Source: Camillea tinctor (lineage: Eukaryota; Ascomycota; Sordariomycetes; Xylariales; Xylariaceae). Taken from it: a stretch of 64,000 bases of DNA. Position numbers and translations under genes: made by a program. The stretch lies in assembly GCA_022578605.1 (NCBI GenBank), contig MU394142.1:62001-126000 (forward strand), in the 5' to 3' direction. How positions within the stretch are numbered: the first letter of the stretch is position 1; each line of letters opens with the position of its first letter. The notes below the pieces were generated by a model. That model searched no databases and was not told where the DNA came from. It worked only from the letters and a program-made list of their open reading frames with translations. Positions 13,162 through 24,100 of the stretch are shown here, in pieces.

Positions 13162-15043
13162 ATGTCCAACGCACAGGTCGGAAACGTCTATCAGCAAATC
13201 ATCGTAGATGTGATCGAGGCGTCGCGGGTCGATGTCGAGGAAGGCGGTGTAGATGAGGGTGTTCTAGAGGAACTCAAGAAGGTGAGCCATCAGCGATTCC
13301 ATCCATCTTCTCCCTCCCTTTGTCAAAAAAAAGTCACGGTCGCATCGACTACAACATCAACATAAATTATCTGGAACCCAATAATGCATATTATATGCAA
13401 TATTACTCCCAGATTTTTCCAGGTTTGCTAGTCCTGTTGAACGGCCAAAAAAAATGCTTTGAATTATTGGGATGGGTTGAAGGTTGGGGCTCTCCCTCTT
13501 TGTCTGGGGCGCCAGCGGAGGGTGTGAGAATTGGCGGATTTCCTGAGGGGGCGGGTGGCACTATTTGGGCTTTTTATGCCCTTCGCCACCTCCTGAAAGT
13601 CCGATGACTCAGTCTGGTTTCATTGGCCCGAGTTCTATTCTAGTCACGTGCACCTCCTCATCCATTCCCATCCACTCCCGTATCTGCATATTCATTCATT
13701 CATATTGTGTGCTCATTCTCACCTTCGTATTGGCACGTTCATATTCGTTTTCATTTTCTATATCTTGTTATGTTCCAGTAACAGTCACAAGTGCCTGCAT
13801 CTCATACTTCAGCTACTCCTTTGTCATTATTGGCTCATTATTTCTCTTGTTTCTTTCCGAAGCCGGGTTTTATCGGCCTTGGGGCTTTTAAGTATCCAGC
13901 ATGACTGACAATTTTACTGCAGGGATGGCAGAAGAAACTCTCACAGCAACAATTGGCTGTTTTCCCCTGGGATCCTAAGCCAGAGCCTCCCCCGCCGGCC
14001 CCTGCTGCTCAGGCTCCCGCATCGCAACCGCCCCCTGCTGCGTCGCCGCCTCAAGCCGCTTCTAATGGAGGCAATTATAGCCAACCCCAGGCTCAGGTTA
14101 CCCAAGGTCTCACGATGCCTATGCCCGGTGGTCAGTCCACCAATGAACCCCAGGTTAAGTCCGAGCCTGGTGTCAAGATAGAACCTGGCCTCGAGAGTGC
14201 ACCAACCGTCCCACAGGCCGGCCAACAAGGTGGACCGATTGCTCAGCAGCGTGTCATTGCACAACTACAGCACCAGTACGGTGAAAGAGCTGCTGCGTCA
14301 ATTGATAAGCTGCGAGCACAACCACCGAATGGTGCGCAACCTCCAAGTCAACAGCGGCCTGGTAACCAGCCCGCTCCCCAGCCATATCCCGGCCAATACC
14401 AAGGCAACCCTCAGCAGTATCGACCAAATATGCCTGCGAATGCCTCTCCTCAGCAACAGCGCCCACCTATGCCTAATGGTCAGAGACCTGCACCTTCTCA
14501 GATGGATGGCGCAGCTGATGGTGAGAGCCATGTTGGTGTGCTCCTTCGTCAGGGTCCAGATGGCCAAAGCACCGAGATGGGCCGAGTTGAGATAGACAAC
14601 CTGCTCCATGCGCAGATCGCGGCCAGGGCGAGAGCCATGGAAGGCGGAGGACTAATGTTACCACTCAAGCGTGCTGATAAGGGCAAGGGCAAGTCCGTAT
14701 CTTACCACCGCACGCCTGGTCCCAACGAGGGCCCCTCCCAATACGATGGACCCGACGATGACTTGGAGGAATTTGACGAGGATGCTATCAATTCCGATCT
14801 TGACGATCCTGATGACAATCTCGAGGAGAATGACGAGGACGATGATGCTGGCCAGATCATGCTTTGCATGTATGACAAGGTGCAGCGCGTCAAGAACAAG
14901 TGGTGAGTTCGAGCCCAGAGGGCCGTACATGTGCGCCTATTTACTAACTATTTTATAGGAAGTGTGTGCTGAAGGATGGCGTCCTCAACGTCAACGGCAA
15001 GGATTACGTCTTCCATAAAGCTACAGGCGAGTACGAATGGTAG
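13162..15043 (+). CDS. toa1: transcription factor IIA large (alpha/beta) subunit, Toa1
   Basis: Three exons, 13162-13281, 13923-14902 and 14959-15043, give 394 aa. The first exon encodes the start of the N-terminal helical domain (VGNVYQQIIVDVIEASRVDV), which continues into exon 2 as GWQKKLSQQQLAVFPWDPKP. Residues about 55-230 are a Pro/Gln-rich linker. An acidic stretch (DDDLEEFDEDAINSDLDD) precedes the conserved C-terminal beta-barrel part QIMLCMYDKVQRVKNKWKC, ending in KATGEYEW. This order (conserved ends, variable middle, acidic patch) is that of TFIIA alpha/beta, which with Toa2 stabilises TBP on the TATA box. Intron 1 is 641 bp, long for such a fungus. The last 28 residues are only reached by splicing at 14903-14958. 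Confidence 0.95.
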
Positions 15044-15705
15044 TTGCTGTCAACTTGATCATTCCGTCGTATCTCGTTCTATTCTCTTTCCTTTCCCTTA
15101 GGAAGAAGCTTGTGCTGGGCGACCTACTCTCAAGAAGTACTCTTGCTCCACCAGTCACAGCATTAGGTATTGCTGAAGGACATGCGACGATACGGATTGA
15201 TGACTTAGGGGCGGCAATATGGATACTGGATTTCGAGTGGTAGCTTATGAGGGCCACCGGAATTCAGAAAACGGGGGCATAACGAGAGAGGATGAAAAAA
15301 AGGCGCTTGGGTTTAGAAAGCATTCTACGATGACATTTTCTCCAAGGGAGCCTGTCACCGGCCAAACAGACGACAACAACTACAGTATCTCATTGATCTG
15401 AATCGACGACCATTGAGAATACTTTGATATTTGATTTTTATTTCCCCCCCTTTTCCCGCTTTTCCTTTTACCTTAACCCCCCAAGTCATGCTTTTTCTTT
15501 TTTCACTTAACCCTCTGCCATCCTGCCTTTGTTGTTGTCGTTTTTTTATTATTTGATTTCTCTCCTTTACACTACTTCGGAGTTTAGGAGAATTAGTAGG
15601 GGGCTGGGACGGAGGAGATACAGACATAAACAGGACTCGCTGTAGGAATAAACGATGAATTTTTCTCTCCCCATCTCTTGATGATTGAGTAAATGGGTGA
15701 ATGAT

Positions 15706-15726
15706 TGGATGGATGGATGGATGGAT
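15706..15726. repeat. (TGGA)5 microsatellite
   Basis: Five copies of TGGA plus one base, seen directly, downstream of toa1. Confidence 0.9.
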
Positions 15727-16058
15727 GAGGAGGAGCGTAGTTTAATGTGAGGCGCTCGTAAATATATATCGTAGGGCACAGTTTAGGAACAGGGGGGAGG
15801 GAGGAGTGAAATGATGGTTTTTGGTGAGGTTTACTGCCTGCCTGACGTATCATAGGGATCTACCTCCCTGCCAGGTTGCTTACTGAGGCTGTCCTGGTAG
15901 CCTGACCATGATCTTCTCTGATGTTATGTCACTGTTTTTTGAACTATAGCTATCAATGCTTGGCCGCCTTATTATACACTAATACGGACGTAGATAGACA
16001 GCATATATACGACGCAGGATGCATAGTAAATCTATCCGGCACAACAACAACCCTCCCC

Positions 16059-16092
16059 CTCTCCCCATCCTCTCTCCCCATCCTCTCTCCCC
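16059..16092. repeat. 13-bp tandem repeat, 2.6 copies
   Basis: The unit CTCTCCCCATCCT occurs twice in full (16059-16071 and 16072-16084) and then partially to 16092, with no mismatches. It lies just beyond the end of the broken C2H2-type gene. Confidence 0.9.
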
Positions 16093-16132
16093 TTTTCTAG
16101 TATCAAAATAGCTAAATCACGGCCACGAAAGT

Positions 16133-17428
16133 CTAATTTAGATTACCTACCACAAATAAGTCAGCTCTAAGCAATTTCTGCATACGGGCCTGTCTCACAT
16201 ACCTTGAGTTTCGGAGGGTTGCTTTGCTCTTCTTCTCGTTTCTGTCCCCGGAGAACTCCTGATCTAGATACGGAGGTACTGACGGCACCCATTCTTCATT
16301 CTGCCAAATGCCCTCCGGTAGATATCCCTTGTTCTTGACGTTGCTTCCCCCCGAAATCGCGTGGTTCTGGGCGGTGCTTGCCCGCGAATTAGCATCGTTC
16401 TCTTCTTCGAGGCAGTGCATGGACATGGAGCCAGCCCATCGGCTTAAGATGCTCGCCGATATGCGATAGTAGCCTATCCCGCAGAAGTTTACGGTCCATA
16501 GGCGCAGTAGGCTGCCCGTCGTCATGGGGGGGCTTTAAGGATTTTGGCATCGAGTTGCAGATGGGGCATGTGTGTACCGGCCGAGGGAGCTCCACCTCGC
16601 ACAGCTTCTTCTAGATCTGCGCCTTCACTGTAATTTATGTGTGCGTTTCTAATGCGATCCGAGATTGCAGCCCCTTCGTCGAAGTCTTCCGGTTCATGAT
16701 CTTCTTGGCAACACTAAGAGACCTGGGTGGACTTCGCGGATCTACTCCTCTGAGTGGTGACCATCCATATGGGTCTGCCGATCCTCGAGGCAGGAAAAGA
16801 GCTGGGGCGGTTCGATACAGTCTTCAGATATGCAAGTATAGAACCATAGGTCTTCGTCAACGTGTCGTCTACAGCTACGGTTAATTTTTAATTTTTTTCT
16901 TTTTTGCTGATGCGAAGGACAACGGGTAGAAACGTCAACAGATTATCTATCTCATAAATAGCCTTATCAAGCTGCTTGCAACAGTATGGGCAGACACTAT
17001 CCCTCGCACCTAGCTCGAATTTCGAAGGTTTGGGGTATCGAACGTTATTGGGCACGCGGATAGAGATCACGGATTTGCCATCGTAGAAGGGTCTTGGCCT
17101 TCCTGTGTACTCCCGCATCGCAATTCTGGAGTCCGGTATTCTCGGGCTTGTGTCGGATCGCGATACTATAAGTTTCACTAGGTGGTCTGGTAAGTTGGTT
17201 GGTTGGCTTAGAATCCCCAATGCACGCCGTTATCTGTTTGTGAACCGGTCTCTTCGGTGCGCTTTGAGACGACTGCATCCCCTGAATCTGACTACTACTC
17301 CGAGCCTCATCGCGTCTCGTGGCCTCGCGTTTCCTGGCTGTGTGGCTCCGGGTATAGATAACCCCGAAGTACCGCAATGAGATTGAACTGGCTAGCTCAG
17401 AGCTGCCTACAGAGGGAAAGTACCGCAC
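16133..17428 (-). pseudogene. broken C2H2-type zinc-finger protein gene (fungal NACHT/ankyrin-associated type)
   Basis: Read on the minus strand from about 17428 down, pieces of one protein appear in order but in different frames. First comes a Ser/Arg-rich stretch. Then SVISIRVPNNVRYPKPSKFE followed by CPYC (about 16990), then VDEDLWFYTCISEDC with HMDGHHSEE (about 16750-16860). Next is CPICNSMPKSLKPP with LLSHIGEHLKPMG and HALP (about 16400-16570), then ENDANSRASTAQNHAISGG (about 16330-16395). In intact fungal relatives these segments are consecutive: CPYC, then DLxPYVCxxxDC, then CPIC...H..H...LFALP. Here stops and frame changes separate them (clear shift near 16395, others near 17130, 16890 and 16740), and only some could be introns. 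I infer a decayed gene; a multi-intron functional gene is less likely. Nothing is proposed about its lost function. Confidence 0.6.
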
Positions 17429-18036
17429 CGTTGCATTCCTTCTTTACACTTAAGCCGTTAAATAACTGGTGCTGAAGATGTAGTTATATCATCTCCTCGA
17501 GTATGCCGTCGTCTTTTCAAGGATAATAGTCGGCGGAGGATAACTTCACCAATGTAGAGCAGTCAATGAACTCGAATCTTGCATTTTAGAGCAGATGATT
17601 TTCCTCATTCGATTAAAAGTAGCGTACGTTATATTGATTACAGAGGCGATTTATTAGGTAGTCCTTAGACAAGATTCAAAGAATGTAGGGAAGAGTGTTG
17701 GTACCTCGCCATGGTCAGTTAACTAGGTCAGTGTCGCAGGACATCAATCACAGGGTCGGTTTTATTGGACTCGCAGACTTAACAAAGGGTATAATGTGGT
17801 ATAGGCTTTGGTCCTAAACTAAAGCCTTTCAATAAGACTGGCGCTTCTGAGCAACCGATTTGCCAGGTAGTATTGCAATGGCTGTATGTATTGAAGCACT
17901 TGGTGTAGAGGGGAGATGGAGAGCACTAGATTCAGAGCACCGATATAGTACTTATCAGCAATGTAACTGTAAAAGGAGAAAAGAAATAGAGACATTGTAC
18001 TAGATTACATATGTAGCCATGGAGCAAAAAGGAAAG
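17429..18036. other. intergenic region
   Basis: About 600 bp between the broken C2H2-type gene and the 5S rRNA terminator. I see no gene or repeat here. Confidence 0.6.
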
Positions 18037-18042
18037 AAAAAA
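18037..18042 (-). terminator. RNA polymerase III terminator of the 5S gene
   Basis: Six consecutive T residues on the minus strand directly follow the 3' end of the 5S rRNA sequence, the usual Pol III stop signal. Confidence 0.85.
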
Positions 18043-18161
18043 ACATACAACACCAGGGATTCGCTGGTCGTCACCGACCCAACTACTGATCTGGCGGTAC
18101 CCAGCTTGTCTAGGGCAGAGCGGACGGGATGCCGAATATTCTGGGTCCTATGGTCGTATGT
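18043..18161 (-). rRNA. 5S ribosomal RNA
   Basis: The 119-nt minus-strand sequence starts ACATACGACCATAGG and ends GTTGTATGT, matching the ends of Neurospora-type 5S rRNA. The two ends pair as helix I over nine positions with one G-U wobble. Internal conserved words are also present: CATCCCGTCCGCTCTGCC, then GATCAGTAGTTGGGT and CCAGCGAATCCCT. Length and landmarks fit an intact 5S gene rather than a fragment. It stands alone in a gene desert, consistent with the dispersed 5S genes of Sordariomycetes. It is followed by a T6 terminator and preceded by a TATA-like box. Confidence 0.96.
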
Positions 18162-18185
18162 ACTAGGCTAACAGCTTGTGGAGGG

Positions 18186-18191
18186 TTATAT
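18186..18191 (-). promoter_or_regulatory. TATA-like box of the 5S gene
   Basis: ATATAA on the minus strand lies 25-30 bases upstream of the 5S start. Neurospora 5S genes need a TATA element near this position, so this is a plausible upstream Pol III element. Confidence 0.55.
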
Positions 18192-21100
18192 GGGGTGGGA
18201 GGTAGGAAGGGGGGAGGATATAGATAAAAGGGGAAAGGAGGAGCATACAGTTGGGATTCTGAGAAACTGAAATCCGAGAAATATGAGATTAGGGTTTTTG
18301 TTCCGTGCTAGCATGTGCTTTTAGTTAGGGTTTCCTCGCGATAATAATAACTACGTTTTGCTTTTCGTATAAGGTGCGAGGCGTGAGTCATAGGGAGGGG
18401 AAAGTTTAAGGAGGAGGCGCCGGGGAGGGTGGAGCGGGAGGGTGTGGGACAAGAGCTTTGGGATGGGTTGGGATTGATAAACAAACCGGTGCTGTGAAGG
18501 TTTTCTTCTCGGTAAATAGGTATTCTGATCGTCCCTCTTCGTTTGTGTACTTAGATTTCCAGCTTCGAGGCGATGGGATATTGATATTCCTGGTGTGCGT
18601 ATGTCGATTACAAGTGAACACTACTCGCCTTTTGGCAATTGGTATATATAGGATATCGTAATATCCGATTATACAGCAAGCTGGGGATGGAATAATAAGG
18701 TATCTGGGGAGGAATGATATGCCACGATGCATATAGGAAATAAAGGGGGCGGGGCAGAGTGTAGTTGTTACGCGGAGAACTGGAACTGGAATACAAGGTT
18801 TAAGGTTACACGTTTGTAACGATGTATGTATATGCAAAGGGGGGTTTCGTTTTTCTGTATATTTACTCCATAGAAAGGTAGGTAGTGTTTATTCTCTTCG
18901 GCTGTAGCGCTCAATTGTCAGGTCTCAGCCTTGCAAAGCTTTTTTATAGTGTATATATATCATTAGTCTAGATAGATAGATATTCTGCCTCCTTTTGTGT
19001 AGCCTGCCTTATGGCAAGAAATGCTGTAATCATATCCTGCCTCGGTCCGCTATTCATCGGGGGCGGAACTCTTTCTCAGTTGTGAAGTCATGCGGCTCAG
19101 GGATACTTCTCCATGCATCCCCCACCGTTCTCCTCTTCCCCCTGCATTTTCTCGGTAAGTGATTTGATATGACGTACTAGTATCTTGAGAAGTAGCTGTG
19201 AGATACATTGCTGCTTGGGGTTTGGTAAAGGGGAAAGGGGGAACGAGGTCTGGCAGTGAGTGGTGGGTGAATTGTGCTAATGGCTTCTTTTTGCCCTTTT
19301 TTAATATGGTACACTGGCTGCTGTTGTCATATTCTGGTGTAAAGATTTTGAATTCAATTTAGTAATCCAGGTCAGTTAATTTTTGGAGAAATCTTATTTG
19401 TTTCTTTCTTTTTCTCCCTCCCCCTTTCTCCTTTTCTTTTTTTCTATGGTTATAAAATAGCTTTGGTTTTAATGCTAGTACGGCGATACAGGAGACACCA
19501 ATCGTTTATTCCCTCACCTTGTTGGTGGTTGTTGCTGCTGTTTCAACTTTCGGTGGTAGTAGTATGCGATGGAGATAGGGATTGAGAGGTTTGGGATGGA
19601 GAATCGAGATAAAAACAGAGATACAGGACGAAAATCTAGTCACGTTGAACCGCCTAGTCAGACCTTGTAGACGGAATCAAGGGGGTCTCTCGTATGGAGA
19701 CATGTGTTTCTGGTGAGATTTCGGTTATTCGCTCACTATAGCCTATAAACCAAGAGTACATATGACTTGTCTGCCCTATCTACCTACCATTCCTACCCCT
19801 TCCCACCTTTTCCATCTATCCCTGGACTACTATAAAGTACTATTATGTATACCGTTGTACTTGCTGACCCGGCAGTCCGGGTCAGCAGCAGAAAACAGAA
19901 CAAGCTACAAGAACATGTGTTCGGTTGGTTGGTCAGTTTCAGGCTAGCTGCGCGTAAGAATGCGGGATACGGTAAGCTGGGACGAGAGAGGGAGGGAGAA
20001 AACTAGGTTAGGTATATATACCTGAGCTACCTAACCGACTACGGAGTAGTCTATGTATAGTTTTGCGAGTTGTTATATTTTGCCATGTGCTAAGGTATGA
20101 CCTAACGTTCCTATGCATATGATATACATCATGTACGCTCACATATATACACACCACAAGACCTGCCCTACCCTCCATTAGATGATCTTGTCACTACTAC
20201 ACGTAGAGATCTGCATAGGCACAGATACGCAGGTAGAATTCTGAGATGTATAGTATACTACGACAGTAATCTACGTATCTACTCAGCCTTACTACTCTTT
20301 CCCGCCATCCCGCCATCCACTCTCTCCCTCCGTTCCGCCCGCTCTCCCTACATAACTCCCTTTGCTTACTTGCGTATCTGACTAAGGGGCCTAGGATTAG
20401 AACGAAAAAGGGTGAAAGGACCTTGCATACATATGACGGCATATGTATTCGTACCCAGCTAGTCATGTGTGCTTACCTACATATCTAACTTACTTGCTAC
20501 CCCCACCTAAATACATACACGCATAGGAATAGTAGAAAACTTTTCATGTGAGATTTTATCATGGAGATATAGGGTTATGATGCGAAATACGTCAAGTGAG
20601 GGCAACAAGATGCGAGATACGGCGTGATTGAGATGGAGAGGCAAGTACATAGAAATCAAAAGAAGAGGAAGAGAAGAGAGGGATACCTGTCATCTAACCT
20701 AGGTTAAGCAGTTAAGATAGGGTTTTCCTGTGCCACTCTCGACGATGTTTGGTAAATGCTGTTCTCTTCAGGAGGGTGTGAAGCATTCTAGCCTCATTTC
20801 CTTTCCATCCCCTCCCCCCCCCCTTTTTTTTTTTTTTTCCTTTTTACCGTACCACACACATAACCTTCTTCGGGTCAGGGGTTAGGTTAGTTGGGATAGA
20901 TGGATGGTGGCACCAGATAAGTCTCAGATACCTACTACTATGCACCCGACGGCCTGGTAATCCGACCCCGTCTCGGGATTTAGAAAAAGAGAATGTCGGG
21001 ATTACAGTTCTCGGAATGTTTTTTTCTTTTATTTTCTTTCAATATGCGCCTCCTCTTCCCCTTTGTCTCTCCTCTTCTTACTTCCTGGTGTATGCTTTTC

Positions 21101-24100
21101 TTTTTGAGAAAAGGGGGGTTGCACAGTGGCTGAGCGGTATAGCAATTACAGGGTCGGAAAATACGATAGATTGACGTATGAGGTAGTAGGTCTACATATG
21201 CCTGACCCATGTGCTGTTATGGCTGTTGTTTGTGCATGTCTTTCTCTTATTCTTCCCTTTTCTTGGTAGCTTCGAGATGTAGTCTCCTTGCTTATGTACG
21301 TACGTATGTATGTCTACGAGCGATCCCTGCCTAATTCTGCGTCTAGTTATTCTATGCGAAGAATCGCACACTCAATCGGTTTGTGACTAGGTATTTTAGC
21401 TATTTAGATATGTACATAGACGGTTGCGCCTCTCTCTCTCTCCCTCGCAAGTTATTGATTTGTCTCATGTTCATATCGCAACATACACGAGTCGGCCTGA
21501 TTCTTTAAGAGTTAGGGATTAATGTGTATTAACCAGGGCTTACCCCCCTTTCCCTACGGAAGAAGCGGTCGAACACGTGCCCCCGTGTCGTCTCCTGATC
21601 CTTCCACGTTTTCCGTTTCATCAAAGCGCAGTGGAACATATGAGTGGGTAGAGAAGCGCCTATTTCTCCGGGGTGAATCGCGATGGATGGGAACTAGCGG
21701 CCCATGATATGATAAGGGTGGGTAGGAAACGCGAAGTGGGTATTTCGCGGTTCTGTACCTAGTTGTGAGCGTTCGGTTGGAGTCCCGAGGGTACGGAACG
21801 CCCACTTTGCCCCATCAATTATCCTGGAAACTCGTTTCATCCATGGACCGTGATATATGGAACCGCCACATGACATCGTGTAACTCGGGCTTACCAGGTG
21901 CCCTTACAGAGTAACTAGACAAGCCTAGGTAGAACATCATGCATGGACTCGCCTCGGCCAGATGATCTTCCAGGAAATCCTACATTTTGTACCGTACTTG
22001 CGCTCACGGACCTACTACGGAAGGGCTGAGCGGCGCCTTCATGTAAACTAACTTAGGTAATTCTTTCTTGCTGATGGGCATTTCCACACGGAGCGTATTT
22101 TAGGTCTCAGATGATGACATAGCTCGACGGGGTTCGCTCCGACACATATGGACTTATTAGTGCGGCTTGGCAAAGGGATACGGCGCAAGTCTATGGTCCC
22201 ATCGTGCTAATGAACGAGAAACGGGATAGATGCGACAAGCCTGCTTTTCTACAACTAGTGTAGCTCGTCTCGTCTTGCTAGGGTATAGTGTATCTCACCC
22301 GTGGAGAACCCACCAAAAAGCCAGGAGAACTTAACTCGTCGTTTGCGACAAACATACCCGGGAACTTGGTAAGTGTTTCGTGGAAGGGACTTATTGTATT
22401 GTCACTACATACCTGTCACCTATCGGATTAGGGAGACTACCTGCTAGCTGCACTAGTTTATGATCCTGCCGTGTGTGACTTGACGACCCGGGATTCTGGG
22501 AATGTGGGAACCTGATGAGGTTTACGTTTCCTTACTTTGGGGAGCGGCGCTTCGGCTCTTCGCCCGCCTGCTGTACGTAAGCCTTATGAGACCTGACTGT
22601 GTCCGGCATCCATGGGAGGGGCGTGCGGCTGTAGTGAGGATTATGTCAAAAGTCATATATGGGGAAATCCGCTAGACAGCCCGGCGTACCTTACGGATCT
22701 CCATTGCTGCCGTCCGGTGTTCACCGAGACGTGAAGGGATTCCTTGTGACGGAAAGTTAGCAGATGTTGTGTAATCCAGGCTGTTGGGTGCCCGTTTGCT
22801 CTTCCCCATGTCGTCGTGTCAAGCTCGAATGGGAGATCACCGCGGAAAACCGGTATCCAAAGCGCCGGGACCTCACCCAGCTCCCTAGCTAGCGCTTCGA
22901 GGGCAGGATCTGGGAGGCTTCCAAGTACTGCAGCATCTGCGAGCCTTAATCTCCCCCTACTGGCTACGCATGCTAGTGAACTGGGTTGAAGCGAAATGGG
23001 GCTCCCGAAGAGACGGATACACGCTAGGGGAGATGTTCCCCTCGGCTCGGACACCATGCTGGATTATCGGTAAACGCGGCTTGTGTAAATAGAGGGGAAG
23101 ACAGACAGAAAGACAGGTAGGTAAGCAGGAGGAGATAGACCATAGATAGGCTATCAGGGCTAGGTCTCATAAGTCTACTGCTGGACCCGACAGTTTGGGA
23201 CCGACACGTACGAAATTGCATACGCCACCGAGGCCGGATTGTTTTCGGGGCTAGTAACCTAAGTGGGAAGTTCGACGTAACCCTAGCACGCAGTTGGATG
23301 CTGCGATGCCCAGTTGTCGTTCCATGTCTTGCATAAGACTTGCTTCGATGCGGTGTGACTATCTATTTGTTAGCTCCTGTCTTTCAACAAATCCCGCTAG
23401 CTCATCTTAATAGCCGGCAGGCAACCTTACCATTCGATGACCTAGACTCGCATATTCCTAGGCCAGACCATCCTTGCTCGCCAATGACAATGACTTGACC
23501 AGGCGAGAGTATGCCCTATCAACCGCCCGCTTCAACACCGGTGCTACTCCAAGCTAACAAGTTAATATGACCGCATTGCTCTTCGTTGTTGTTCTTGTCA
23601 AGACTGAGTCATTAACATGCATGAGTAAGCTGTTGGTAGCGTACTAGCCGGACGTGTCCCTTGAAGATCCGCGTGATTGGGTACTCTCGAGGGCATACTT
23701 ATACGTGCATGTATATACTAGTTTGGTCATGTGGACAAAACGTTGCACTCGTTATGCCTATGTGTCGCCGAATATCCTCTAGCTTGTTCAGATGTTATGT
23801 AGACCAGAGGTTTGTTGACGTGACCGTCGTGTTGATACTTGGGACCGCCTAGGATTTAAATTGTCCTTGGCTAACTAGAATAATAGATCTGCTGCAGCGT
23901 ACTGACACCAATCACAGCACATATTGTCATCATCTCGGGAATGTGTAACTGTCAGACTATCTAGACCTTTTTCTCTTTTCTTTTTTTTTTCTGCCCTCTC
24001 TTACTAAGGGGTTCTACACTTGATTACTTCGTACAACCACGCACAAATCTCAAACCTTCTCGGTAGGTCCTTGAGTACAAAGATCGCCTTTCAACGGGCT

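Larger units (their letters stand above)
15044..16132. other. intergenic region after toa1
   Basis: 1.1 kb with no supported gene. It holds the probable toa1 3' UTR, pyrimidine tracts (15440-15560) and two simple repeats listed separately. Confidence 0.6.

Noticed and set aside
18285..18335. TTAGGGTTT words as telomere remnants
   Set aside because: Only isolated single copies, not tandem TTAGGG repeats; no interstitial telomere.
22653..23057. 134-codon minus-strand frame in the gene desert
   Set aside because: The longest frame there, with a nearly protein-like composition, but no motif, homologue or neighbour context I recognise; it may be chance in relatively GC-rich DNA.
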